A stretch of DNA of 53,433 nucleotides from Scytalidium lignicola (lineage: Eukaryota > Ascomycota > Leotiomycetes), in assembly GCA_002812745.2 (NCBI GenBank), contig NCSJ02000296.1, positions 1 through 53,433 of the forward strand, in the 5' to 3' direction. The notes under the pieces are model-generated. The model saw only the letters and a program-made list of their open reading frames with translations, searched no databases and was not told where the DNA came from. Position 1 is the first letter of the stretch, and the number at the start of each line of letters is the position of its first letter. Made by a program: the position numbers and the translations under genes. Of the stretch, positions 1-11,015 are shown one piece after another.

Positions 1-1085
1 GCTTCGTTTGTAAATTTTCCTTAGATAAGCTTCAAATACCTCCTTCCTCAGACCCTCGGCCGGGTCGATCTCTCCTATCATTTGCTCCAATTGATTGACC
101 TTGGTCTCTTCGTATTCTGAAAAAACTTTCTCCAAGTCAATCTGGCGGTAGAGTGCCTTGACAGTGGCCTCACACTCGGGATCGTTCACACCATAGTTCT
201 CTTTCAAAATGGTCATCTGATCCGGTGTGCACCGATCCATTGCTTGGAGGACTAGCCATGAGCACTTCTTGTCAATGATGTCTGTGCCGATCTTTCCCAA
301 AATTTCCGGGTCTGCATAGGCGTCCAGGAAGTCGTCTTGTACTTGGAAATACTCGCCCATTACCAAAGACAGGTCTCGTACCACCTGCAGATTGTGCGGT
401 GTCGCTCTTTGGGTGTACATCAGTGCCAGTGCAATGGGTAGATCGAAGGTGTAGTATGCCGTTTTATGTATGACAATGAAGAGATACTGCTCCAAGGTGA
501 ATGTCTCGATGTTGGCGTCCGGAGGAGCGGTGATCAAATCGCAACTTTGGCCAACTTCGGTCTTGTACGACACTTCATGGAACAGCTCCATCATACTCAA
601 GTAGGCGGGATGCTGCCGGAAGTGTTTTTTAAGGAGAATATAGATACCGCTCTCGATCATCACCGCGTCGTTAATGGCAATCATGCCAACATCCTTAATA
701 AGGTACCAGCACGGTTTCCCACGACGAGTCTTGGATGCGTCCATAATGTCGTCCGTAACTAGCATAAATGCTTGGAAGAGTTCGACCATCCATCCTAGCG
801 TCGCAGTTTCGAAGAACTCTGTGGAGGACAGAGGGCGATCAAGTAGGATTGATACGGTGTCGACCACGGACCGACCGCGATTGCATTTGCCACCAACTGT
901 GTTATGGTAAAGTGACTATGGAGCAGTGTCAACACAAGGCTGACTCGTTCTTGGTCGAACATTATGATATTATGACATACCTTCCGGAACCACTCCAGCG
1001 TGCGACTTGGAAGCGCACATTCTTGTACTATGTCCTCTGCTAGCTTGTTGAAGACGCCCTCGAACTCCTCTAAGCTTGCCAGCAT
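1..1085 (-). CDS. Farnesyl diphosphate synthase-like polyprenyl synthase, 3' end cut by window edge
   Basis: Condenses IPP with allylic diphosphates to make short-chain prenyl diphosphates. I read two exons: 981-1085 (35 codons from the ATG at 1085) and 915 down to base 1, with the intron at 916-980 (GTATGT donor, TAG acceptor). The join gives WFRK-SLYHNTVGGKCNRG, which matches the family. Both aspartate-rich motifs are present: DDIMD at residues 90-94 and DDFLD at about 229-233. The basic stretch KTRRGKPCWY follows the first motif. The last visible codons read KIYKRS, so only a few codons lie outside the window. The two residues 5 and 4 before the first motif are Phe-Met, where farnesyl synthases usually have two aromatics; this may alter chain length. 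It could be a secondary-metabolism paralogue rather than the housekeeping enzyme (inference). An N lies at 1103, just upstream of the start. Confidence 0.88.
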
Positions 1086-1407
1086 GACGATAAGTCTAGC
1101 TCNAAAAAAATTCACACTGAACGCAATGGAAAGCCCACACAAGATTCGTCCGATATCGTTTCGTATCTTTTGAATTCCTCCTATGCTCCAAATAAAAAAC
1201 AAAGGGTCTCCGTCTGCAACAGCTTACGTCTCGTATGCTCATTGTGCGATAGTCCTACAGGTCGGAAACCGACCCATGTAACATTATTGTCATATAATAG
1301 TGCAAACTAAACCACGTGTATCGTGCATCTGCGGTTTTTGACGTTCGGCTTCACATCCACCAGCTCAAAATCCGAATCAAGCAATAGCGTATGCAAACAT
1401 TAATCGA
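1086..1407. other. Upstream region of the prenyl synthase, no gene seen
   Basis: This is the 5' flank of the minus-strand prenyl synthase. It contains one N beside an A-run. An open frame continues upstream of the chosen ATG on the minus strand, but its translation does not resemble the family, so I treat it as leader sequence. Confidence 0.4.
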
Positions 1408-1780
1408 TCACACTATAGGGTCGAAATCGGCGAGATCAGCAACTGCAGTCAATTTCCAATCTGCTTCTTGATTGGTTAAGGTATCCCCGTCCATCAGGAG
1501 TGGTCTGGCACCACCAACTAGGATAGGCATATCTCCTATCACGTTTTTCGCAGCATGCACCGTGTACTTGAGACTAATCATACTGCTGATAGAGAAGGTC
1601 TGACAAGTCGATGCTCGCAGCCAGCCAATTTGGTGGCTGAAGTCCATTCCCAAGTGCATTTCGGCGGAGTTGGACCGCGCGATTATGATCTTTGACAGTA
1701 GCCTCCGGTAACCGCAAGGGAAGATGTCCCTCAGCAATCTCACTGTCGGTGAGCTCGTCACCACGGTCCAATCCGAGCAT
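1408..1780 (-). pseudogene. Unrecognised degenerate coding remnant split over two frames
   Basis: Two overlapping minus-strand open frames look like parts of one former protein. One, from 1780 to 1574, contains DELTDSEIAEGHLPLRLPEA and NWLAASIDLSDLLYQQYD. The other, read from about 1570 to 1408, contains KYTVHAAKNVIGDMPILVGG and continues to an Ala-Asp-rich end. The composition is protein-like, with acidic, hydrophobic and Gly-rich turns in sensible places, and the change of frame falls near 1573. I do not recognise the family. It may be a frameshifted gene or two exons with an unseen intron. Confidence 0.3.
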
Positions 1781-1956
1781 TTTTTTGATATCTTTGGTGA
1801 CGGGAGTATCTAAAACACTACTTGCGCTAGGTTTTTACGCCTTATTGACGACACCTCGGCCACTGTGTACGGTTCGGGTGGGTACTTTGTGAAACTAATT
1901 GGTACTGGTTCGCATTTTCTGTAGTGATTTTCCTAGTACTTAATAAACATTTGTTC

Positions 1957-2175
1957 TTAATTTTTTCTGTTTTGTGATGTCCGGTCAGTTATTTTGAACA
2001 TGTCAAGTTTTTGAGAGGGATCTAAAATCCCTGAAATGGCACATTGTGTTTCAACGGCGCCTTTAGTGCCAGTATAATAACGTTCTAACATCTCAAAACC
2101 TGCATTTATAGAAATAACAAATTCAGGAGTCCATGGATTAATAATTGTAATTTTTTGTAGACAAAGTTGCCTCAA
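1957..2175 (-). pseudogene. Possible hAT-type transposase remnant
   Basis: A 72-codon minus-strand frame contains AGFEMLERYYTGTKGAV followed by ILDPSQKLDMFK. The pattern of a Tyr-Tyr pair about 20 residues before ILDP-x-x-K-L-x-x-F resembles the region before the dimerisation domain of fungal hAT transposases. No other part of a hAT element or its ends can be seen nearby. The assignment is tentative. Confidence 0.25.
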
Positions 2176-2589
2176 CTCCGTCTAGATGATCTAGATGACT
2201 AAAAAGAGCATTGTAGACGTTCCAAGTATGGTTGATTGTGGTGTCTTAGGTTGACCTTAAAAGACTAGGTGACAAGAGGCAGAACAATAAGTTACCGCAG
2301 GTTTTTCCAATCGGCGTTTGTCAATGTCAGACGATCTAGTGTAGGCTCTTTCTCCATCTGAGCCTTAAGTCAACCGTTTAATGGAACACGGAGCCACATT
2401 GCTCGAAAAATCATATCGTATGTCGAATTCTATCGAACATCAATATCCATTTTAAGTCGTAGATGCCGTCCTTGTTCAATCTCCGATTGTTTTGTTAATA
2501 AATATTCCGTTTTCTTACTCAATCGGCCTACAATTATGCTCATTGCACGAATCTAGTAAATTGAAGATTGTTAGCGTTACTGTCGACCG

Positions 2590-2800
2590 TTACTGTGGCC
2601 TAGAGTTATTAAAACATACCTTCTTGATAGCACTAGCTACAGTTCCATCGTTGTCCTCTATCTGTACAGGAACACGGAGTTCCTCATCTATTTCAATGTC
2701 CTCATCTGGGTTAATATCCAATGCAGCAAGCATTGCTTCGACAACTAGTTGTATGACATGGAATCTTGGTTCCTTCACTACTCCACTCAGATGCCTCCAG
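2590..2800 (-). pseudogene. Unrecognised short coding remnant with a possible splice donor
   Basis: The minus strand encodes a compact segment beginning MKEPRFHVIQLVVEAML. A strongly acidic stretch (NPDEDIEIDEEL) follows, then TVASAIKK directly before a GTATGT donor-like hexamer. Codon usage and lack of low complexity suggest a former exon. I could not find convincing neighbouring exons and do not recognise the family. Confidence 0.25.
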
Positions 2801-3465
2801 CATACTATCGAGTTCTTTTCTCATTTTCCCATTGTTTGAGGGCTACGTGCGGGTGTTACATCTACGTGGACAAGAGATTCGTCAAGTCTTTGGTAGTTTG
2901 AGCTTTCCACTTATTTTTCGCACCAGCAGTTACTTGTTTACGGAAAGAAAGCCGAACAAAATAGATCAATATATGGTGTAGAATAATAGTTCGGAATGTC
3001 CCATCCGTAAACGTGTGAAGGTGAAAAGGGGTCCCGAGCGGCAGCACTACGACGTCTAGGGAAACGGGTCAGATAAGATAGCTAAGATGGGATGAAATGT
3101 TTGGGAGAATAAGACAACTACCTAGCGGATAAGATAGAGGACTTGCCGTAAAAATTCAGGTACAGCGGGGTTGAACTGTACGCATTTGGGCGCCGGCGAG
3201 CTATCAATCTCTGTAACCGACATATCTAGGGAAGAAGGCCTATCATAACTTGCGCATCATTAATTTAATGAGCCCCCTTTTTTTATTTGAAGCTATAGAG
3301 TCCTAAGAAAGATAACAATACGAATCATGGACCCTCGCCGATGCTTATGTGAAAGAACACAGGAGAAAGTGGAGTGCAAGGTAACAGAGGTTCAGGTACA
3401 TCATTGCAAGTTGCCCAATCATGGTTTGTGTTGCAAGCCTAAGCACTATAAGTTTTACAATAGTC
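2801..3465. other. Intergenic stretch, no gene seen
   Basis: Only short unsupported frames were seen on both strands, with no recognisable domain. The stretch lies between the remnants on the left and the dead alcohol dehydrogenase on the right. Confidence 0.4.
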
Positions 3466-4677
3466 TCAGACCATAGACACATTAACATTCCTCTCTTTGA
3501 GTTTAACTTGGCTAATATCTATAACTACCTTCCCAAAATGTCTTGCTTCTGAAAGATATTTGTATGCCTTTGGGACATCTGCAAATCCAAACAACTTTCC
3601 GTCTATCACAGGATGGATAGCATTAACCTCGATAACACGATTCATCTCCTCAAACCGAAGCTTGGCTTCCTAGGATGACCTGCCTAAATTTGAGCAGTGA
3701 CGTATGAACTTGGATACCTTTATGTAGCTTCTCCTTCTCGCTATTAGCATCGGCATCAGCTCGCCCCTCAACGACAGCAATCTCGGACTGAATGGCCGCG
3801 ACTTTCATTGCTTGCTCCATCGTGCTAGTACCGCTGATATCCACGACTATATCAGCCCCACGGTTATCTAGAGAAAGATTCCCTGCCGTAATTCCCCACT
3901 GAGTATTGTTGCAGAAGGGACAGGAGGAGTTAGTGTCTTTGCAATCCAGTTTGCCAAAGCAGGTAGAGCGCTAGTTATTGCAACAACCAGTTCAGCCGAT
4001 ATGGAAACCAAGCTAAGGAGCTTGATGTCAATCGTGTTATCAGTTAGAAGGAAGATAGTCTGGCCCGGCCGAAGGCATGGTTGAGAACCGTACAGAGCAT
4101 TCTTGGATGTGAGTGCTGCGTAAGGGAGAGTTGCTGCTTCACAATATAAAAGGCAGGCTGGTATTTCGACCACAACATCTTCCTTGAACGCACCTAATTG
4201 TCTTGAGGTCCCGGGGATGAAGCTTCCAAGAGGGTTGACTATCTAGTCTATCGCCACGGCACCAGCATGGAAACCTGGAAACATTATAGGTGCAACCCGT
4301 TGGCCTATTTGAAATATGGTAACCTTGGGTACAACTGTAATGACCCCAGCGCCTCCAGCTCTAATATAAAGCATTACTACATAGGTGAAACTAATAAGAA
4401 TGATCCAGATCAACTCTTACCCCGGAATAACAGGTCCTGCTGGGAGAAGAGGGTAGCTACCCTAAAAGAAACAGAGTTGTCAACATTTGCAAAAGTGTAG
4501 TTGTAGCAAGCGACATATAAACGCAATATCTAATTCTCTGTAATTGAGACATGCAGCATTAAACTTAAATAATATATCGTAGTTACCAATCTCCGGCACT
4601 GGAGCATTATCTAACTTCAGGTTGTGAAAGCCCGAACGTTCATTAAGAACCCACCGTTTCATAATAGATTGAGTCAT
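3466..4677 (-). pseudogene. Zinc-type alcohol dehydrogenase-like (MDR family) pseudogene
   Basis: The minus strand keeps a whole medium-chain dehydrogenase in broken frames. It starts at 4677 with MTQSIMKRWVLNERSGFHNL, then PVPEIGNYDILFKFNAACLN. Next come ITVVPKVTIFQIGQRVAPI near 4300, AATLPYAALTSKNALYGS near 4130, and VVDISGTSTMEQAMKV near 3830. It ends with GKLFGFADVPKAYKYLSEA and HFGKVVIDIS, with a TGA at 3466. Several frame changes and internal stops interrupt it, for example around 4260-4400 and near 3860. Length and order match the fungal zinc-type alcohol dehydrogenase-like oxidoreductases of about 340 residues. It is a decayed gene, not one with many introns, because splice sites do not repair the frame. 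Confidence 0.75.
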
Positions 4678-4894
4678 GGTTATTCAATGAAGGATAGAAC
4701 AAAAGACAAAAGAATAAGTGTTTTATGGAGGAGAGTAAGGACAAGAAGTGAAATTGATTTATAACCTACTTAGCGGTCGCAACAAGTTGAATCAAAGTCA
4801 GCATCTACACTCCGCAACCTTAAGTTGATCAGGGGTTGTATTTGACTTGTTACATTTATTGCTCGATTTGATTGAATTATTTTTTAGGTCATAC
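4678..4894. other. Promoter side of the dead dehydrogenase, no gene seen
   Basis: A short A/T-rich interval between the relic and the left arm of the inverted-repeat element. No coding potential was recognised. Confidence 0.35.
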
Positions 4895-5690
4895 TAATCG
4901 TCAGCTCGCTTACTGTACGGGCTTTTCTCTACTCGCATTCGCTCGTAGTCGGGAGAAGCAATCACTTGAATTTTATATGGAAAAATTCTAAAAAGTTGCA
5001 AAGTTTCGGCAAAATGTATGTGAAAAACAGAACAATATTAAACATTAACGTAATTCCCAGTCCACCGGCCCACTGAAATTTACTGCAAAATCAACGAAAA
5101 CGGTACATTAATAGCTCAACAACTACAAAGTTTAAAGAAATAAATTTTTGCAAAATAGCTAATTACTTTAATCTGATTCCAAATATTTAGTCAATTTTTT
5201 GTTTAAATACTTGTAATATAGTTAGATTAGATTTTAGACCTTCAACACAAGGTTGTTTTATTATATTGCACAAACCATAAATGCTACACACGTCAAAATT
5301 GGTATACTTATTGATTATTAAATAAATAAATAGATTTCAAAGTTTGATTGAATATAATTATATATTTGTTGAGTTATTGATGTACAGTTTTCGTTGATTT
5401 TGTAGTAAATTTCAGTGGGCCGGTGGACCGGGAATTACGTTAAATACAACTTAACTATTACATATTACTCTAACCATTTTAATTTAAGTTATTTTTAGAA
5501 TTATACATAAAAAATGCTTGATTTTATATTAATACATATATATAATAATTAAGTTTAACCTTATATTAAACATTGAAGTTTGATTTTTGTATTTTTCGAA
5601 CGATTCTCCCATGCAAAATTAAGGCGATCACACTTGCTTCCCCAGCGAATGCGAGTAGAGAAAAAGGCCGATTTACGGAGCCGATTATAT
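4895..5690. mobile_element. Inverted-repeat (MITE-like) element interrupted by a second MITE
   Basis: The left arm near 4921-4944 (gcttttctctactcgcattc and on) has its reverse complement near 5644-5668. The flanks remain similar for several tens of bases with gaps, so the outer limits of about 4895 and 5690 are approximate. The interior is A/T-rich and non-coding. The element at 5048-5440 sits inside it; without that insertion it would be about 400 bp. No transposase is encoded. A clear target-site duplication was not found. Confidence 0.6.
5048..5440. mobile_element. 393-bp MITE with about 80-bp terminal inverted repeats and TA target duplication
   Basis: The sequence starts ACGTAATTCCCAGTCCACCG and ends with its near-perfect inverse. 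The arms pair from 5048 to about 5127 with only a handful of mismatches, mostly transitions. TA flanks both ends (5046-5047 and 5441-5442), as expected for Tc1/mariner-type insertion. The interior is A/T-rich and non-coding. It shares the terminal ACGTA and the TA duplication with the element at 30003-30456. Confidence 0.8.
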
Positions 5691-6443
5691 TATTACTAAT
5701 GCTTTATAATACAGGTAAGCATCAGCCGCAAGAGTTGACAAAGCTCTTTATATCCATAGACTATTTCGAGACTAATCCTAGAGCTGACTTCTTGTGAGCA
5801 CCGAATCTGATAATACGTAATTTTATGCCAAAAGTTTATCCTACCCGAGTAAAATGTTTCTGTGTTCGATTTTGCGCAACGTTAAACGTCTTTGCTGCCA
5901 AGGCGAGACTTTAATGTATAGTGATCAGAATTCTAAAAGCTATGCCCAACACAAAACTTATGCCCAAGTCTATCACTCTATTTCTAACAGGATGCATTTC
6001 TAGGATAAAATATGTCATACCAGGTATATGATGATCATGATTTCATTACAAATTGTTTACCATCATTATAAGCATTAGATCAGAGCTAAAAGCTCCTTCA
6101 TTGCGTGATAAATGCTTTGTTTCCTTTGGCCTAGTAGATTTTTAGCTTAGGATTCAGAAGAGGTTCGCAGCAGAGAAACTAATAGCCCCGCAGTTTGTTT
6201 GATCCTCAAAAGAACTTACAAATATAAATCCTTTCACAATAATCGAATTTTCTCTTAATATTGCCTACATTAATTTGTATTTATACCTAAAGAACCCCTG
6301 TAACTTGTAATATTACGCGTACCCAATATTATTCCATAAGAGGCTTAGATCAGGCAGCAAGCGGAGGAGATATTCTCATCATAGACAGTGTCAACGATTT
6401 TATCCCATACGGTCTTGTCCCGTAGTGGCGCAAAGATCTAACA
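5691..6443. other. Intergenic, upstream of the NACHT-ankyrin gene
   Basis: No gene or repeat was recognised. The last few hundred bases are presumably promoter and leader of the plus-strand gene starting at 6444. Confidence 0.35.
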
Positions 6444-9026
6444 ATGGATCCGTTAAGTATCACTGGCACTTTGATTGCTATTCTCCAGGTAACCGGAGCG
6501 GTGATATCAATATGTTATGATTACCGTCAGGGTTCAAAGAACGCATCACGAGAAATTATTAAGATCTCAGACGAATTGAACAGCTTGAAAGATGTCTTGG
6601 ACGCTTTACTAAGGGTTGTGGAGAATGCGCAATCGGGTGACCCTACTAAATTATTAACGTTTGAGCTCCTTGCAAAGCCTGATGGGCCTTTGATAACATG
6701 CAAAATCGAATTGGAACAATTGAAAGCAAAATTAGAACCCGAGAAAGGTTGGAGAGCGGTGCGCCAGTCATTAGTGTGGCCGTTGAAAGAAGGTGATATG
6801 CGGAAGACCCTATCAAGCCTAGAAAGATTGAAGTCAACAATTCAGCTTGCTCTGTCTACAGATCAAACGTAAGCTACATACTTTTAGGGTTCTATGAAAA
6901 GTATTAATACTTTTCAGCGCTTTGAGTTTGGCCCTTCGTCATGACGTAAAAGACCTAACGGACATATTTCATATACATAATGCAGGTGCGCTAAGTTCCT
7001 TTCGAAACTGTCCTTTATATACTTAACTGTACCGAATACCTACTCAATTGCCTCCTTTCAGATCAGGAACGTCAACGTATTTACCAGTGGCTAAAGGCTC
7101 CAGATGTATTCGCAAAACATTCTATGAGTTGGAAGAAACGTCAACCCGAAACCGGAAATTGGCTTTTGACTAATAAGAGATATGAACACTGGTTATATAG
7201 TTCCAGCTCATTTTTGTGGCTTTATGGAATACGTAAGTGGCCTTCCATGTCTAGTTCTTCTATCTTCTAACCATGAAATGATAGCTGGCAGCGGCAAAAC
7301 TGTACTCTGGTGAGTTATAAGTCCTATTTTCTCCGCACTTTGATTGATTAGAATTAGTTCAACAATCATTGAACACATAGTTCGCCATCGTCTACAAATC
7401 CCACGATCTGCCCTTGCATATTTCTATTTTGATTTCAATGACTCCGGAAAGCGAGATATCAGCTCCCTCGTGCGGTCTCTGATAACTCAACTATCAGCAC
7501 AATATAACACCATGCCTCCACCTTTACTACTTCTCTATGACCAACATAAAAATGGTGTCAAAACTGCCAAGGATGCCAAGTCTGTAAATGATGAAGCACT
7601 GAAAGCAACATTTCGGGATTTAGTCGCAATGTTCCAAAACGTATACGTTGTATTAGATGCGTTAGACGAAAGTTCTAATTGCGAAGAACTCTTGCACTTC
7701 ATTGAAGCTGTTCGAAAATGGGAACTCCCACAATTACATCTCCTAACTTCCAGCAGACAACAAGTTGAGATTGAGGAATCGATGGAGAAAATGTTTTCTA
7801 ATAAGATTTGCCTCCAAGATTCCGAAATAAGACAGGACATCAGGATTTACATTAGTGACAAGCTTGGTACCGATAAAACGCTCCTGAAATTGCCAGCACA
7901 TATGAGGAATGAGATCCGACGTAAGATGGTAGCTGGAGAAGGCGGCATGTAAGTTAACATACCATTGAAGAAGTTATTACCATTAACCATCTTCATAAGG
8001 TTTCAGTGGGTCGTTTGCCAGTTTGATATGCTACAACAGTGTATGACTGTAGCAAGTATAAAACGAGCGATGACAGCCGGGCTCCCAAAGAGTCTGGATG
8101 ATACCTATGATCAGATATTACTAAGGGTTAATGATATATATCAACCCGAGGCCATGAAAGTTCTGAAAGCACTTACAGTTGCTAGCGATCTTTTGACTCT
8201 AGAAGAAATTGTCGAGATCCTCGCAGTAGATCTTGAATCTGTCCCTCCTCATTTTGATCCTGACAATCGGCTTCTTGATCCACAGAACATTTTGACGATG
8301 TGCTCTTCTCTGGTATCATCAATCTCACCAAATGTAAGACGTCAGGTTCCAGCATTGAAGCTTGCCCATGCATCTGTGGCCGATTACCTTACTCAACAGA
8401 AACTCTCCAGCTACCCTCAGTTCCATTTCTCCAAGCACTCAGCACGACAATTTCTTGCTCAGGCTTGTCTGGTATACCTTATGAATCCAGAATTCGCTGA
8501 AGGGCACGACAGTGGGCGGCTATTGAAAAGACTGGAAGATTTTCCATTCTTGATGCACGCTGCTATGAATTGGCCGCTATACCTTAGAAAGGAGCCTGGG
8601 GATCCTGAAGACCATATCAAAACACGCACAAAAGAGCTAGTTCAATCTTTTTTTGCTACCCACAAAATGCCAAAGGGAGGCAATTTCCTATTTTGGGTCG
8701 GACTTCTAATCCCAGATTCTCCGGATAATTACATCCTAAATACACACCCATTATATTATGCCGCTTCATACGGACTGCTCGAGGTGGTACGCATTATCAT
8801 TGATACTGAGAACGACATTGACATCGACGCGCTCGGCGGGCGAGCCCATTCGAGTGCCTTACATGTGGCTACATATAGACATCACTATGATGTGGTTGAG
8901 CTCCTTTTGGAGAGAGGTGCGAATCCAAATCTTCCAAATCATTTTCATGAAACCCCGCTGTATTTCGCCAACGACGAGATTGAAGAGTTATTAATACAGC
9001 ATGGAGCGAAATTAGTGCTAAATTAA
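6444..9026 (+). CDS. NACHT-ankyrin STAND (NLR-like) protein
   Basis: Likely a signal-transducing NTPase of the fungal NLR type used in non-self recognition. I read six exons: 6444-6868, 6918-6985, 7062-7232, 7285-7309, 7358-7948 and 8000-9026. All junctions keep frame, giving 768 residues. The N-terminus (MDPLSITGTLIAILQVTGAV) matches the fungal N-terminal domain common on STAND proteins. The P-loop GIPGSGKTVL, residues about 220-230, is assembled across exons 3 and 4. Walker B is VYVVLDALDES at about 324-334, and a sensor-like TSSR follows. The GMFQWVVCQFD motif is restored at the last junction. Ankyrin repeats begin near residue 676 (HPLYYAASYGLLEVV) and run to the end; only about three are present, few for this class. 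No stop or frameshift interrupts it, so it appears intact. Confidence 0.82.
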
Positions 9027-9933
9027 CTTCAAATATGAGTTGTGAACAACGCCCGCCAGATACAGAAAGGAATAAGGGAAAGGTATATAATATTTAGAGA
9101 GCGCTTAACAAATTATATTAAACAAATTAAAAGATACCTATGGGATCATTAGACATCAGTCATTCTTCTCTTTACTGTCGTTCATCTATTTCACCGTCAG
9201 TCTCTCGGTTCGATTAGTCCATCCTAGTAATACATGTGCCAAATTGCCCCTTCTTTCTCTCGGAGGCCAATCTTTGCATCATCCATTGCAGGTATTAGAA
9301 GAGAAAGTGCTAGGGTGATAATTTACTATACTTGATATCTCTTTAAATGCATTAACCCTTTATATATACAAATCTCGTACTTTAAAAGGATCCACGTTAG
9401 GATTATTTGATTACAATATTTCCTTTACGATACATATATTTGGTCTATTATTTGATTTAATACCTGCTGCTAATCTAATTTATTCAAGATATCTCTATAG
9501 TAATCCATGTCATATATCCAATAAAATGGGATTATAAACCAGGCACAGCTAGTCAATAGAACGGAGATAAGCTCGAAAAGCTGTACCGATCCCCTTTCCA
9601 TCACACTTGCTTGACAACAAGAGTAGCTACGCAATTCACTATAGTACAGCGTTACAGCTCATTTTAACTCCTTTTTCCGGTTCTTAACACCGTTTGTTTA
9701 ATCTCCGTTCTTATAACCACGAATCTACGTCCATTCGGTTTGAATATACAAATCTATTTGATAGTTCCAGGTTTACCGACCCCGTTTCAGTTAATCTCAT
9801 GATATGCCTGATTAGCCTAAACCATTGAGGATTTTATATAAGTACTCGTGGAAACTCGTCCTCATAATTTTAACTGTAGTCTATAAATCTTCATTAATCT
9901 TCAATAAATTCCGCTTACAAGCTCAAATCAATC
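9027..9933. other. Intergenic, no gene seen
   Basis: An A/T-rich interval between the NACHT gene and the dehydrogenase starting at 9934. Nothing coding or repetitive was recognised. Confidence 0.35.
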
Positions 9934-10731
9934 ATGTCAATCAACAACACCGTCTTGATCATCGGTGCCACATCCGGCATTGGAGAAGGCCTTGCACGAG
10001 CCATTCATGCCCAAGGCAAGAATGTCATTGCAGTCGGACGTCGTCAAGACCGTCTCCGCGCCCTAGCTTCTGAGTTACCTGGTCTTGGGACATCATGCTT
10101 TGACTTCAGCGATATTACCAGTCTTCCTGCCGCTTTTAAGGATATTACCAGCAAGTATCCGGACCTCGATACCGTTATTGTATCAGCTGCAGTTCAGGGC
10201 TTCTTTGATTACAAAGACCCGAATTCCTCGTCACCGTCATCTATTATCAAGGAGGTCACAACCAACATCACAGCACCGACTGTCCTCAGCCAGGTGGTTG
10301 TGCCATTCTTCCTTGCCTCCAACAAGCCATGCAGCATCATCTTCATTACATCAGGATTCTCATTCGTTCCCGTGCCCTTCTTCCCAGTTTACAGTGCAAC
10401 CAAAGCGGCACTTCAATCATTCAGTATTGCCCTTCGTGCTCAGCTTGCCGACACCAACATCCAAGTCACGACTTTGTGCCCATCCTACGTAGCAACAGAG
10501 TTGGATAAGGAATTTAAGGACAAGCTTTTAGCACTTCTGGGCGGTCCTGATAAGGCACCGCCTGCGACATCACTAGATGATTTCATCAAAGATGCAATGA
10601 TTGGGCTGGATGAGAAGAAGGGTGGGAAGCCTGTCAATGAAGTCGCTGTCGGGGCTTTCCCGCAGCAGCTGCAGACTTCGTGGCGCAACGCATTTGGGCC
10701 AGCGCTTGAGATGTTTCATGTTAAGGGATAG
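9934..10731 (+). CDS. Short-chain dehydrogenase/reductase (DltE-like)
   Basis: A single-exon, 265-residue NAD(P)-dependent oxidoreductase of the classical SDR family; the substrate is unknown. The cofactor loop GATSGIGEG lies at about residues 11-19. VGRRQDRL follows the second strand and suits NADP. The catalytic YSATK has Tyr at 153 and Lys at 157, after FITSGFS, which supplies the Ser. The length is normal and no intron is needed. The gene lies tail to tail with the Zn2Cys6 regulator on the minus strand, and a second SDR lies beyond that regulator. Shared pathway membership is plausible but not shown. Confidence 0.87.
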   Translation: MSINNTVLIIGATSGIGEGLARAIHAQGKNVIAVGRRQDRLRALASELPGLGTSCFDFSDITSLPAAFKDITSKYPDLDTVIVSAAVQGFFDYKDPNSSSPSSIIKEVTTNITAPTVLSQVVVPFFLASNKPCSIIFITSGFSFVPVPFFPVYSATKAALQSFSIALRAQLADTNIQVTTLCPSYVATELDKEFKDKLLALLGGPDKAPPATSLDDFIKDAMIGLDEKKGGKPVNEVAVGAFPQQLQTSWRNAFGPALEMFHVKG

Positions 10732-11015
10732 TCAGTTGGTCGACTGATTGAGGAACAGTCATGTACAGATGTTAGTGCTGTGCTTAAATACTGTTGAATC
10801 TTGGGAAAGCATGTTGCCATCCTTTGCTAAAATCGGGGACATCTAGAACCTAGGTAATCACCATTCCATGCTTATCATTGCTTAATGTAAACCCATAGAA
10901 TTATATTATATTTGAAACTGTCCTTCAGCGTGCATGTAAATTTCAGCTTGGATGCTAGTTGTAAAAGAAACTATCGAATTCCCTCTAATAACCAATTAGT
11001 GATGAGTTGGATATA

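Noticed and set aside
466..762. Plus-strand frame of 98 codons over the prenyl synthase
   Set aside because: It is the complement of the well-supported minus-strand gene and has no motif of its own.
1086..1202. Upstream extension of the prenyl synthase reading frame
   Set aside because: The residues do not resemble the family, it crosses an N, and the Met at 1085 gives the usual start.
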